From NCBI RefSeq assembly GCF_004345325.1, contig NZ_SLVJ01000025.1:1-54463 (forward strand): 54,463 nucleotides of DNA, in the 5' to 3' direction. This DNA is from Acinetobacter calcoaceticus. GTDB lineage: Bacteria > Pseudomonadota > Gammaproteobacteria > Pseudomonadales > Moraxellaceae. Position 1 is the stretch's first letter, and the number at the start of each line of letters is the position of its first letter. The notes beneath the pieces were generated by a model. It was not told the origin of the DNA, did no database searches, and saw nothing but the letters and a program-made list of their open reading frames with translations. Both the position numbers and the translations under genes were made by a program. Positions 22,601 through 30,313 of the stretch are shown in pieces.

Positions 22601-24170
22601 ATTCAACTGAATCTGCTTGTGTTGCAAGCGATTCCTTTACTTCATCAGAACTGTCGCTCAATAAATAAAATGTCGCTGCTGTGGCTGCAATTGCAATACC
22701 CATTGGGCTAAATATACCCATCAGGGCAGCCTTAGCTAGAGCTAGGCGGCTTGTTGCTGTCGATTGAGCAGTTAGGGCTGCAGATAGTCTAGCTGATGAG
22801 GCTGTTTGAGCGGTTTCTGCTGCTGCTATTTCGAGCGCAACCTGAGCCTGTAGCACCCCAAGCTGAGCCATCCGCGTAGTTGTGGCTATTCGGCCTTGAT
22901 CAGTAAACTGGGCTTTTAGACGCACCTTCTCAAGCTCGATCTCAGCCATGATTTGAGCATGGGTTGCCTTGATGTTTGTTAGGGTAATCTGGGTGCTACG
23001 AGCTTCCGCTGTTGCTGATGCCACCTCTGCTTGCGTTGCTGCAATATTAGCGCTCCTCTCAGCAATGCTTGCATCAGCTTTGGCAATTATGGAGTATGTC
23101 GCTCTAGTTGTGGCTGCTGCACCACCAATCATTGCTTTTGCCAGCATTCCTGCCGCTACAGCAATCCCAACATTTGCTACTATGCCTAAATTCTCAGCAA
23201 GGGCTCCAATTGATGATGATAGGAGTTTTGCTGCCCCAGACCCCTTACCAGCCTCACCAACAAATTTGGTCACTTCGTTTGATAGTTGCGTGAATGACTG
23301 AGCAATAGTGAAATCGGTTTTAGCAAATAAAGCATCTACTGAGCCCTTGGCATTTGTAAGGGCTTCAACTAACACGTCACCAGTAATCTTCCCTTCGGCT
23401 GCAACAGAGCGCAATTGCCCTACAGTAACACCCATACCCTGAGCGATTGCTTTGGCTAAGCCGGGTGCTTGTTCGAGAACGGAATTTAGCTCTTCCCCCC
23501 TGAGAACGTTCGCTGCCAGTGCTTGTGAAAATTGGACCAATGCTGCTTCTGCTGATGATGCAGAGCCGCCACTGATTGAAATAGCCTTGGCCACTGTATC
23601 GGTGAGTGTTGCGGTCTGCATCATTGTGATATTTAGGCGTTTAGCGTTATCAGAAAAACGCTGATAAATCTGAGCCACAGAGTCCCATGCTTGTGCTGTG
23701 TTTTGAGCAATTGCGAACGTGTCCACCATGGCTTTATTGAGCTGCGCTTGATTCTCGGTAACGAGCTTCAACTTGTTTTGCAAGCCCGTGTATATGTCCA
23801 TTTTGCTTACAGCAGTACCAACCGTAATCACACCAGTCAAATACCCCGCCAAGCGCTGAGTCGAAGTAGCCATGGCATTTGTGGTTGATGTGGCTGCAGA
23901 TTGGTTGCGACTTAAATCTTGAGTAGATCGAGAACTTCTATCTATTTGCTGCGTATTGCGCTCAAGACTTCGAGTTGAGTTGTTGACGGTAGTATTAAAG
24001 TTTTGAGTAATGTTGGTGTTTATGTGAATAATGCGACCAAGCCTATTTACCGACTCGCCAGCCTTGTCACCACCTCCAGTCAATCTTTGCAATTCTTTCG
24101 CAAATTCGCGCGCATCAATTGCAGCTTGCCGGGTGTCAATCGTAATTCGTAGACTTGATTCTTGAGCCAT
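19641..24170 (-). CDS. Tail tape measure protein with lytic transglycosylase domain
   Basis: 1509 residues, the largest gene, as expected since it sets tail length. The N-terminal 300 residues carry the tape-measure domain (block with RLNITMMQTATLTDTVAKAI and NVLRGEELNSVLEQAPGLAKAI). The Ala-rich middle is coiled coil and hydrophobic (about 310-380 and 480-515). Near residue 935 an SLT transglycosylase domain appears: GLPSGMLSAIHMIESKGDA with the catalytic Glu, then GGFQFLDGTA and RAYHAGEGNVQ. It should help the tail cross peptidoglycan. The ATG follows TAAGGAAA. Confidence 0.95.
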   Translation of the reverse strand: MAQESSLRITIDTRQAAIDAREFAKELQRLTGGGDKAGESVNRLGRIIHINTNITQNFNTTVNNSTRSLERNTQQIDRSSRSTQDLSRNQSAATSTTNAMATSTQRLAGYLTGVITVGTAVSKMDIYTGLQNKLKLVTENQAQLNKAMVDTFAIAQNTAQAWDSVAQIYQRFSDNAKRLNITMMQTATLTDTVAKAISISGGSASSAEAALVQFSQALAANVLRGEELNSVLEQAPGLAKAIAQGMGVTVGQLRSVAAEGKITGDVLVEALTNAKGSVDALFAKTDFTIAQSFTQLSNEVTKFVGEAGKGSGAAKLLSSSIGALAENLGIVANVGIAVAAGMLAKAMIGGAAATTRATYSIIAKADASIAERSANIAATQAEVASATAEARSTQITLTNIKATHAQIMAEIELEKVRLKAQFTDQGRIATTTRMAQLGVLQAQVALEIAAAETAQTASSARLSAALTAQSTATSRLALAKAALMGIFSPMGIAIAATAATFYLLSDSSDEVKESLATQADSVESLTEKYIALNSVQALVEGVRLRKEIEQQNDVIDDASSATQRYAYIQKELFKLSGSDYADYQKAITSIATGAKDAGELLNKMIASGRFSQEQIDKLIEFSGAVAESKSKIEQNNTALKLLTATTGDHVEVTDESIKKLTIQTNLTKAATQGFDDMKTQMLDSLQAQVEFIRLNGGSEGQIKSLNEVIKSYSLNQITATDAVSKFNSAAKIPSENIKGVQDLAARTDQSKVAMNQANAELKRQNDLQSDFLRQHQGVLNAKQAQTDEVNKQVEAQKKLNDLMKQKTSATMLDDKYWLGTYKASTEAYGGDKKKGAAYTDFALKFRQDYNLARDVALTKEQKDTLEELWALDQKRKNAQEDANKSAKDQTTELKKQQQIMQVNAKVQANAAKYGFSGLESKYGLPSGMLSAIHMIESKGDASATGPTTKYGTAKGGFQFLDGTAKANGVKDPYDLAQSAEGAAKYLQRLLKMFNGNVEKAVRAYHAGEGNVQRGTGMGRVNNKYIKDYYAYSAGINGFKGESKEYETIVSDEYKLRERSEQEKAQLLDKYSSEDLIRNKQRISEIAQAEKLGLNDLIPVITDRYSQEKKLSDMQFAYSLLEFKMTEEEKLKYSFNVREQMIIADKAMSKERKLDAKASLDAQFAYELEQFKKTRLQKQMQYDLMFNSRNMATHDKINQFTMSPIDYQKQQLIDSQRGAYESNDQQYIDDLERIERDKKELEIKEYYRRLEDAKKLHKDNEYAISLDYKKREEDLLREQQQNQLQLWGSLLGHGQNTWAQLTQSVKDANGEQSSSYKAMFLMQQSIAFASAIVSAHLAAIQTTADITLPFVGKVPAASAILAFGYANAGMIAAQTIQGMAHNGIDSIPKEGTWLLDGGERVLNPQQNRDLTSYLNNQPTQQMEQKQLLAVNNQQKGRVNFEPKIIINTLAGTAAETSTSPDGTITIDIVRREAGKAANDAVRQSWGRMDKQNSFEAEQIKRNFDTRPKRP

Positions 24171-24187
24171 GACTTTTCCTTAGGCAT

Positions 24188-24206
24188 AAAAAAGCGCCTA
24201 AGGCGC
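24188..24206 (-). terminator. Terminator-like hairpin just before the tape measure gene
   Basis: GCGCC/GGCGC stem, six T, then ATGCCTAAGGAAA, which includes the tape measure ribosome-binding site. Read-through is required for tail assembly. Confidence 0.75.
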
Positions 24207-24283
24207 ATGGGTGTTAAAAACCAACCCTGTGTTGGGTTAATTTAAGTGTTGGTTTTTATGGTTGTAGCGAGTCTAAGCAGCCA

Positions 24284-24466
24284 TCACTTCAGTACATTTG
24301 CATAAAAATATGCCGATGCAACCAATAGCATTGAAACCACAAGACCCACTTTGTAAAGAAGGTCGCCATATGCGTTTACTTTTCCAACAACGCCCGAATC
24401 TTTTGCTGTCATTTTGCCATCTACCTTTGTTTGGTTTTTGGGGGTATAATTAATCAAGTTTTTCAT
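24284..24466 (-). CDS. Small membrane protein
   Basis: 60 residues from ATG 24466 with GGATAAG upstream; a longer frame starting at 24547 runs through a hairpin and is rejected. One C-terminal membrane segment (LLYKVGLVVSMLLVASAYFYA). Position between the tail chaperone and the tape measure. Function unknown. Confidence 0.5.
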   Translation of the reverse strand: MKNLINYTPKNQTKVDGKMTAKDSGVVGKVNAYGDLLYKVGLVVSMLLVASAYFYANVLK

Positions 24467-24496
24467 TCTTATCCGTTCTATAAGGGTGAAACAAAG

Positions 24497-24523
24497 AAGC
24501 CCATGACTCGTAATCACGGGCTT
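24497..24523. other. Inverted repeat with terminator features on the plus strand
   Basis: AAGCCCATGA (24497-24506) pairs with TCACGGGCTT (24514-24523), one mismatch. T-run is on the plus side, where no gene precedes it; on the minus strand it would form in the leader of 24284-24466. Confidence 0.5.
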
Positions 24524-24597
24524 TTTGCTTTTAAATTCATTATTCATTTTTCTGCAAATCTTTAAATTGATCTGCCTTGTATGTGGGTTATATACAA

Positions 24598-25313
24598 TTA
24601 GCGCTTATATGCCTCGTCGAGAAACAGGCCATCAAGACTCAAAATGCAGTCAATAAATATCCTGCAACTAATCGGCAATTCATACCGACTGCAATAAGCA
24701 TCGATAGCGCCCAAATCCAATGGCATTGGCACGCTCTCAACGTATCGTCTTGATCGTGAGATAATGCCGTAAGCTGTTAGAATTTTTGATGACGTATACG
24801 ATGGCTCAGGCTCTTCAATAAAATCAGGTGGCTTTACACCTGTTCGCTGGAAGATTTCCTTGGTTTTCTCGTTGTCCCACTTGATGTTTTGATGCCTGTA
24901 GAGCTGGATGACTTTCCCAGCACTTCAATAGCTTCCGTATCTGCATTTCGCTGAACTTCTTGAGCTTGCTCTAAAACCCATGCAGTGATGTCGTGAGCCT
25001 CTTTTGTTCCAGTACAAAGCAGCTCAGCTGATTGGTGGTCATACTTAAATGGCTCATCACCATCTGAGATGCCTTGCCAGTCAAGGATCAAGTGTGAAAT
25101 CGCCTGACCCCATGCTTTACCTGCTTTTTCAGCAACTTCATCTGTGATCTGCAGTAATCCACTCATTTCACGACTAACTTGAATACCCATTAATTCAGTG
25201 CATCGGTTGAATGCGGGCTTACTTACGCCCGCAATGAGGAATTTTGCCCCATCTTTATAGTCACACCACTTGCTTGGCGTATCAGTTTGTTTTTCTTCGC
25301 GTTCGATTTGCAT
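24598..25313 (-). CDS. Tail assembly chaperone fusion GT, made by programmed -1 frameshift
   Basis: The gene at 24834-25313 contains G GGA AAG at codons near residue 134 (plus coordinates 24912-24918). Slipping back one base there continues in an open frame for 104 more codons (VIQLYRHQNIKWDN ... DEAYKR) to TAA at 24598-24600, giving about 238 residues. This is the lambda G/GT arrangement with the identical heptamer. The T part is thought to bind the tail tube protein, and the G part binds the tape measure. The T frame has no start or ribosome-binding site of its own. Confidence 0.85.
24834..25313 (-). CDS. Tail assembly chaperone G
   Basis: 159 residues ending KSSSEQV when read without frameshift. 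It begins MQIEREEKQTDTPSKWCDYK one base after the tail tube gene stop. Helical, acidic; position between tail tube and tape measure genes defines it as the tail chaperone. The last 25 residues, after the slippery site, are low-complexity and Ser/Lys-rich, as expected when the constraint lies in the overlapping T frame. Confidence 0.85.
   Translation of the reverse strand: MQIEREEKQTDTPSKWCDYKDGAKFLIAGVSKPAFNRCTELMGIQVSREMSGLLQITDEVAEKAGKAWGQAISHLILDWQGISDGDEPFKYDHQSAELLCTGTKEAHDITAWVLEQAQEVQRNADTEAIEVLGKSSSSTGIKTSSGTTRKPRKSSSEQV
24912..24918 (-). other. Slippery heptamer GGGAAAG for -1 frameshift
   Basis: Read as G GGA AAG in the G frame; identical to the lambda G/GT slip site. After the shift tRNAs re-pair on GGG AAA. 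Confidence 0.85.
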
Positions 25314-25314
25314 A

Positions 25315-26235
25315 TTAAGGTGCCTTCACAAATAGCGTGCGAGTAAGCGTTGGCGCTACATCTGCAACAGTGAATGAGAATTGAGTTGTGAGCAAGTCGC
25401 CTGCTGATCCGCTTGGTAGGCCCCCTGACAGTTGAACTTTTGGAATATCCAACTTGTAGATGTTGCCAATAGAGTCTTTAAGCGAGTAAGACAAACTAAC
25501 AGGCGCATTGGTGAACTGCTTTTCATACAATTCAGCGGTATTCTTGGACCAAGAAATCGTTACCGAGCCTGACCCTTTCATTGTTGTTTCAAGAATAGCG
25601 CCAATGTTGCTTGTCTCTTGTTTGCCAAGACACTTCTGAACCTGCATTGTGTTGTCGATAGTTAGATCGAGCTGTGAGATACACATACCAGCCTTAACAA
25701 TGCCGTCAATTAAGATGTCACCAACCGACAAGCTTGTGAATTGAATTGCATCGGGTGCTGGCGTTGATGTGCCTGTTGGTGGTGCGGTTGATGGCGTCCG
25801 ACCCATCCCCATGACTGAAAATTTAGAGGTGACAATGCCTTGGTCTGGAATGGATAAAGCCCATTGATTAATATGGCAACCAGTGAATGTATGATAGTTT
25901 TCAACGTCTTCAAAACCGCGAACAAACGATACCGTTTTGCGGACCTTGCCGCCAAAAGTCAGTACATCACCCTTAAATGAATTAAATGCAACGCACTCAA
26001 GCAATTCGTCTTGAATTCCGTATGCAAATTCAGTTTCAACATCGCCCTGAATTTCAACGCCAGTGACAAATGTGCCTGCAGCAACGCGGCTATCTTTGAT
26101 TGTTTGGGATTCTGTGGTTTGTGGTGCGGCGTCGATACTATTTGATGTAAAGCCAAGTGTTTGCCATTTTGCAGCAACTACACCTGGTGCGGTTTCGATA
26201 CCATATTTGGTGATCTGTTTAGCGCCAGAGGACAT
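25315..26235 (-). CDS. Major tail tube protein
   Basis: 306 residues. N-terminal blocks typical of siphophage tube proteins (KYGIETAPGVVAAKWQTLGFTSNS, SQTIKDSRVAAGTFVTGVEIQGDVETEF). A proline/threonine linker (TPSTAPPTGTSTPAPDA, about 149-165) precedes the C-terminal domain. It stacks as hexamers to form the tail tube. AAGGAG precedes the ATG at 26235. Confidence 0.88.
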   Translation of the reverse strand: MSSGAKQITKYGIETAPGVVAAKWQTLGFTSNSIDAAPQTTESQTIKDSRVAAGTFVTGVEIQGDVETEFAYGIQDELLECVAFNSFKGDVLTFGGKVRKTVSFVRGFEDVENYHTFTGCHINQWALSIPDQGIVTSKFSVMGMGRTPSTAPPTGTSTPAPDAIQFTSLSVGDILIDGIVKAGMCISQLDLTIDNTMQVQKCLGKQETSNIGAILETTMKGSGSVTISWSKNTAELYEKQFTNAPVSLSYSLKDSIGNIYKLDIPKVQLSGGLPSGSAGDLLTTQFSFTVADVAPTLTRTLFVKAP

Positions 26236-26257
26236 GGTGTCTCCTTATTTTAGGCAT

Positions 26258-26279
26258 AAAAAAACCTCCCGAAGGAGGT
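26258..26279 (-). terminator. Intra-operonic terminator-like hairpin
   Basis: ACCTCC/GGAGGT stem with CGAA-type loop, seven T, then ATGCCTAAAATAAGGAG leading to the tail tube start. Confidence 0.8.
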
Positions 26280-26295
26280 GTGGTTTGTGTTTGTT

Positions 26296-26817
26296 TCATT
26301 CGAATAAACAGGGCTGTAGCTGTCGATCAACATTAGCTATAGCTGTCTGCAGCGTGTCTCTCTGTCGTCTCCAGATAGCAAGCCCTTTTCCGCAAGCGCT
26401 CGCTATGTCTTTCTCACAATCAAGTCTTGCGCTCAGTGCTTCTCGCTGCTTAATCAGTGAAAAATAATCTGTATGTAATAATGATCGGGCTTCAAAAAAT
26501 GCTTTAACGAGTGCCTTTTTAAATGCAATTACTCGTGGGCTGTTTCGTAGCAACGTCATTAAGAATGTAGCTTGCTGCTCATCAAGAACCGCAAACTCGG
26601 TAGACTTTGCAAAGCCACCATGCCCCAATGCTTCACCCTTTCGGATTTCAAATCTGATTGGGCCTAAGTCGGTAAAATCTGGGCGGTAAGTACGCACAAG
26701 TTTGATTACACTCGCATGTTGCAAACCCAAGCCGAGCGCTATTTGCAAGGTGGTTGTGTGTGGCTTTCCGTCGTCAACGTCAACAAGATTAATTGTTGGA
26801 CTAAATTTCGCATTCAT
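26296..26817 (-). CDS. Rha-family phage regulatory protein
   Basis: 173 residues from ATG 26817 (AGAGGT upstream). The Rha signature is visible: HTTTLQIALGLGLQHASVIKLVRTY near the N-terminus, FAVLDEQQATFLMTLLRNSPRVIAFKKALVKAF in the middle. Rha proteins are phage regulators, of incompletely known action. Its presence between the tail tube and tail completion genes, flanked by terminator boxes, marks it as an inserted cassette. The C-terminal 45 residues form a coiled coil. Confidence 0.82.
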   Translation of the reverse strand: MNAKFSPTINLVDVDDGKPHTTTLQIALGLGLQHASVIKLVRTYRPDFTDLGPIRFEIRKGEALGHGGFAKSTEFAVLDEQQATFLMTLLRNSPRVIAFKKALVKAFFEARSLLHTDYFSLIKQREALSARLDCEKDIASACGKGLAIWRRQRDTLQTAIANVDRQLQPCLFE

Positions 26818-26886
26818 ATAAACCTCTAGTGATTCGTGCATGTCTGAACGCAAATCAGATGACATGCATAGTTAAATTTTAGGCAT

Positions 26887-26910
26887 TAAAAAACCCTGCA
26901 TTTGCAGGGT
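26887..26910 (-). terminator. Intra-operonic terminator-like hairpin
   Basis: ACCCTGCA/TGCAGGGT stem, six T, then AATGCCTAAAATTTAA on the minus strand. Confidence 0.85.
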
Positions 26911-26946
26911 CTCATTAAAGTAGTTGCGGTTTGTTGGGTAAGTTGA

Positions 26947-27219
26947 TTACAAGGTTTTATAGTATTCCATCACCTTGATTTCCACTGATTTAACCGCAGA
27001 ACTTGGCATGTCTTCTAGTGTATAAATATAGTTTGACTTAATTTCTCTGAGCGCTTCATAGTGAAATGAATCATCGTCAAGATTTTCAATGAGCGCATCA
27101 TCATGATCCGAGAATTCAGACATGCTCCAGATGCACAACCACTCGCCATCTCGCAGGTTTAAGCTAATAAGGCGGAAGTGCGATAATTTTAAGTACTCTT
27201 GGAATTGATCTTGATTCAT
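26947..27219 (-). CDS. Hypothetical phage protein
   Basis: 90 residues, acidic and helical (EYLKLSHFRLISLNLRDGEWL; ALIENLDDDSFHYEALREIK). It abuts the stop of the next gene and is followed by a terminator. No family recognised; not in the standard structural set, so possibly a moron. Confidence 0.6.
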   Translation of the reverse strand: MNQDQFQEYLKLSHFRLISLNLRDGEWLCIWSMSEFSDHDDALIENLDDDSFHYEALREIKSNYIYTLEDMPSSAVKSVEIKVMEYYKTL

Positions 27220-27672
27220 CTAATTCACCCTAAATTCAGCTCTGATTATTTTGCCATAGAAATCATCATTAGGGTCTTTTCTTTCTGGTTGTTTAAGAGG
27301 CCACGGATCCTGTATACGACCAGGTGCGTGCACAAGGTACACCTCCAATCCAGATACGCCAAATGATTGTAAAAACACCCTCCACTGATCACACAACTTT
27401 ATCATCTCAATGGTTCCAGTGTTTTTTGGTGTAAAGCACTGAACTGATATGAAGCCGTAATCGCGCACGCAAGGGTTATTCCCGATACTGCTTACATTGC
27501 TATTTCCGTATTGAATGTACACCTTGCACCATGGTTTATTTTTTGGTGGCGAGAATGGCTTTCCGTCTTTTAGGGGTTGATTTTCAATTCTTAGGTGCTC
27601 TTTCTCAACACCAGTAAATTGACCTATACGCTTATAAATCTCAAGTTCTGCCTGATAGAGTGTCATTACCAT
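27220..27672 (-). CDS. Tail terminator protein (lambda U / DUF4128-like position)
   Basis: 150 residues. Beginning TLYQAELEIYKRIGQFTGV, with central PWCKVYIQYGNSNVSSIG and a C-terminal DDFYGKIIRAEFRVN, as expected for the small alpha/beta tail terminator that caps the tube and joins it to the head. Placed between the gp10-like protein and the tail tube, the usual position. Confidence 0.75.
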   Translation of the reverse strand: MVMTLYQAELEIYKRIGQFTGVEKEHLRIENQPLKDGKPFSPPKNKPWCKVYIQYGNSNVSSIGNNPCVRDYGFISVQCFTPKNTGTIEMIKLCDQWRVFLQSFGVSGLEVYLVHAPGRIQDPWPLKQPERKDPNDDFYGKIIRAEFRVN

Positions 27673-27674
27673 GG

Positions 27675-28079
27675 TTACAATCCAAACTTATTTTTGGCGT
27701 TTAAGTGAGCTATGGCATAAACACCAAGAGGGGCTTGTTTTGAGTGTCCATTCTCCAAAGCTATTGCATACGGCAGATTGTTCTGAATATAGACAACATC
27801 GCCAATATGCGCTGTAAGTATCTTTTGCTTACCAGTCTCCATTGTCGCCATATCTTCATCACCCCTTGGCGCCTTATTTCCATTACCCTCGGTTACTGAG
27901 GCATCTGGAGCACCAATTGAAACGCGGTGATTAGAGCGAAATGCACCTTCATCCACAGGGCTTCCAACTATCACACCACGTAGTGTTTCCATGGCAACCT
28001 TTCTCAGCTGCTCATCACTCTGACGCAATACATCAAGCGCAAAATCAGTCGGTCGCTTTCCATTCCAGTGTTTTGACAT
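27675..28079 (-). CDS. HK97 gp10-like tail completion protein
   Basis: 134 residues. LRKVAMETLRGVIVGSPVDEGAFRSNHRVSIG and IQNNLPYAIALENGHSKQAPLGVY are the two hallmark blocks of the HK97 gp10 family (SPVDTG...RANW; PYA..lE.G.S.QAP). Acts at the head-tail interface. Confidence 0.87.
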   Translation of the reverse strand: MSKHWNGKRPTDFALDVLRQSDEQLRKVAMETLRGVIVGSPVDEGAFRSNHRVSIGAPDASVTEGNGNKAPRGDEDMATMETGKQKILTAHIGDVVYIQNNLPYAIALENGHSKQAPLGVYAIAHLNAKNKFGL

Positions 28080-28082
28080 ATC

Positions 28083-28457
28083 CTACCCCGTCACTTTCCG
28101 CAACTGAACTATCCAAGTCACATCGGCCGGATCAGCGCCAATATTGACAACTTTAAACACACCCCTCGGTGTTTCCCACTCATCTTCAATCTGCGGCACT
28201 GTAGTGACCTCATTTTGCAGCACAATGGCTCTGGCATCTTCAGCTTGGTAATCCGCAGGCTTAACCATATCTTTTGAATACGAGCCAAACAGCACACCTC
28301 GACCTTCATATTTGTCAACGCGAATTAATGGATAGGTTTGCGTTTCAAAGTCGTACTCGCCGCTGTATATGGGCTTTGAGCATGTGAATTGGTGGACAGC
28401 ATCAGCAAGCTTCTTATTGAAAGCCTTGCCAACTTTGGATTGGACCTTATCTCGCAT
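28083..28457 (-). CDS. Head-tail joining / minor capsid protein
   Basis: 124 residues, with YEGRGVLFGSYSKDMV and PRGVFKVVNIGADPADVTWIVQLRKV at the C-terminus, as in small head-closure proteins that follow the connector gene. Assigned mainly by position (connector, this gene, gp10-like, tail terminator). Confidence 0.7.
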   Translation of the reverse strand: MRDKVQSKVGKAFNKKLADAVHQFTCSKPIYSGEYDFETQTYPLIRVDKYEGRGVLFGSYSKDMVKPADYQAEDARAIVLQNEVTTVPQIEDEWETPRGVFKVVNIGADPADVTWIVQLRKVTG

Positions 28458-28459
28458 GG

Positions 28460-28834
28460 CTACCCCCGATAAATTGGGATTGTAAATCCAGTATTGCGAA
28501 CATCAGCAGCGTTAATCAGCGCTAATGCAATTTGCTCAAATTCTGAGATTTCACGAGAGCTTTCAGCGTAAGTTTCATCAACCTTAACACCGTCGGCATC
28601 AACCATTTCACGGGTAGTTTGGCGCTCCTGGCCTGCATAAATCTTCTTGGCCAATATGCCCTTGATGATCTCGCATGCAGCAAGTTTTAGGTTTTCATCA
28701 ACTGGATTTGGAACGACTTTTACTTCATTCTTCATCCATGTGTTTGATAGCAAAACAAGTCGAGCTTTATCGCTATCGGGCGCAAAGTCAGCTCCGAGAA
28801 TCAGCTCGGCATCTTCAATATTGATAAAGCTCAT
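28460..28834 (-). CDS. Head-tail connector (gp6/DnaT-like)
   Basis: 124 residues beginning MSFINIEDAELILGADFAPDSDKARLVLLSNTWM, an all-helical adaptor of the type often labelled DnaT-like ssDNA-binding protein in phage annotation. In this place it is the connector that binds under the portal. A second motif, NTGFTIPIYRG, closes the protein. Confidence 0.75.
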   Translation of the reverse strand: MSFINIEDAELILGADFAPDSDKARLVLLSNTWMKNEVKVVPNPVDENLKLAACEIIKGILAKKIYAGQERQTTREMVDADGVKVDETYAESSREISEFEQIALALINAADVRNTGFTIPIYRG

Positions 28835-28837
28835 GTG

Positions 28838-29317
28838 TTACACCTGCGGCTCTAGTTCTAGTTTTGCGGCATCTTCAGCTTTGGCGGCCTTAGCTTCTGC
28901 GGCAGTCTGCTTTCTGGGCTTGGCTTCAGTAGATTTCAGCTCATCGATAACCGATTGAAGGTCTAGGACCTGTGCTGCAAATTGGTCCCGCTCATCAAGT
29001 GCGACTTTGAGATCGTCAATAAGATCGCTATTTTCGGCCTGTACCTTTTCACACTCGGCTTTTGCATCATCAATCACTTTCTGCAATTCAGGTGTAATAC
29101 TGATTTCAACACCAACAACTAGTGGCTTGACAGGCTTCGGCAGCTCTCGAACCTCAACATCAATACCCACTTCATCGTATGCCAGTGCAATTTCTGGAAA
29201 GTCACCGTATACAATCACAGAGGATGCACCGTACTGCGGACTTTCAAAGTATTTTGGGTTTTGAAATGACCCGCTCTCATTAATGCCTGAGCTTTTCTCT
29301 GCATAAATTACTTTCAT
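28838..29317 (-). CDS. Hypothetical phage structural-region protein with coiled coil
   Basis: 159 residues. Residues 1-75 are globular (ESPQYGASSVIVYGDFP). Residues 80-135 form a strong coiled coil (VIDDAKAECEKVQAENSDLIDDLKVALDERDQ), and the C-terminus is Ala/Lys-rich (AAEAKAAKAEDAAKLE). Located immediately after the capsid gene; could be a head decoration or assembly factor. Confidence 0.6.
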   Translation of the reverse strand: MKVIYAEKSSGINESGSFQNPKYFESPQYGASSVIVYGDFPEIALAYDEVGIDVEVRELPKPVKPLVVGVEISITPELQKVIDDAKAECEKVQAENSDLIDDLKVALDERDQFAAQVLDLQSVIDELKSTEAKPRKQTAAEAKAAKAEDAAKLELEPQV

Positions 29318-29336
29318 TTTGTTCTCGCAAAAGAAT

Positions 29337-29350
29337 GGGGCTTTCGCCCC
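29337..29350 (-). terminator. Weak hairpin after the capsid-side gene start
   Basis: GGGGC/GCCCC stem with a GAAA-type tetraloop; the T-tract on the minus strand is poor (ATTCTTTT). May limit read-through or stabilise the capsid mRNA 3' end. Confidence 0.45.
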
Positions 29351-29359
29351 AAATTATTA

Positions 29360-30304
29360 TTAAGCACCAGACAAGTCTAGTAGTGTACCTGCAGTCATTT
29401 TGTTGCTTGATGCATGTTTGCGCCAGTTTGCATCAGCACCTAAGAGCGCCAATGTTGGGTTTTCACCTTTCGATGTATCCCAAGAATAGCCAAGCAAATC
29501 AAGGTTAAATGTGCCTTCAGCGCGCATACCAATCGCCAAGTTTTCTTCATCATTGATATCGTAAGCTCGGAAGCCTGGTGCTTGCGACTCAGTTACAGTG
29601 AGTGCACCTGTTTGTAGGCCAAAAGCGTCACCATCACCAACGAGGTCGGTCACTAAAACCGGCTTACCCATGGTGCCTGGCAGGCCGCCATAAATAACAA
29701 TCTCAGACTCACCATAAATCTGGTTTGTTAATGCCTCATCAACGATATCGAAATACGTTTCAGAGTTCATAACCCACAACGAAATACGGCCGAACTTATC
29801 ACCAAACTTACGCATACCACGGGTTAACGCCTTGCGGCCATCGGTTGCAATGTTGCCTTTTGCGATCATGTCTGGATTGCTTGTAATTGCCGCTTTCAAA
29901 GCGGTCAAGCCATACTGCAGTCGACCTGATACAAGCGCATCAGCTAAGTCTTGTCCTGTGATTTCTGCAAACTCTGCAGGAGAGCGCGCACGACGCTTAA
30001 ATGCTTCTTCAGTCGATGCATACGGGCCGTATTTGAACGGGACTTTCACACCTACAGATTCGCCAGAGCCTAGTTTTTTAGATGCCACTTTTGCGACAGA
30101 GTTAACATCACGATGCTCAATGCTACCACCAACACGATAAAAAGATTTTTGGTCAAAGTTACCTGCAACAATCTGATTCACATATCGAATTGCACCATTT
30201 GACGCTTGGTTGAACACATTGAGGTTGTCTTGTAGTCGCTCTAAGTAAGCGGTTTGCGCCAATTGATTATAGATAATCATGTCGCTATTTACGGTTGTAG
30301 TCAT
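29360..30304 (-). CDS. Major capsid protein
   Basis: 314 residues. Blocks LAQTAYLERLQDNLNVFN, FYRVGGSIEHRDVNS, ISLWVMNSETYFDIVDEAL and GKPVLVTDLVG match a widespread HK97-fold-like major capsid family of siphophages. Follows the scaffold gene. No N-terminal protease or delta-domain is visible, so maturation probably uses a separate scaffold. Confidence 0.88.
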   Translation of the reverse strand: MTTTVNSDMIIYNQLAQTAYLERLQDNLNVFNQASNGAIRYVNQIVAGNFDQKSFYRVGGSIEHRDVNSVAKVASKKLGSGESVGVKVPFKYGPYASTEEAFKRRARSPAEFAEITGQDLADALVSGRLQYGLTALKAAITSNPDMIAKGNIATDGRKALTRGMRKFGDKFGRISLWVMNSETYFDIVDEALTNQIYGESEIVIYGGLPGTMGKPVLVTDLVGDGDAFGLQTGALTVTESQAPGFRAYDINDEENLAIGMRAEGTFNLDLLGYSWDTSKGENPTLALLGADANWRKHASSNKMTAGTLLDLSGA

Positions 30305-30313
30305 TACGACTCC

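Noticed and set aside
24467..24547. Longer start for the small membrane protein at 24284
   Set aside because: It would translate through a hairpin and lacks a ribosome-binding site; ATG 24466 has GGATAAG upstream.
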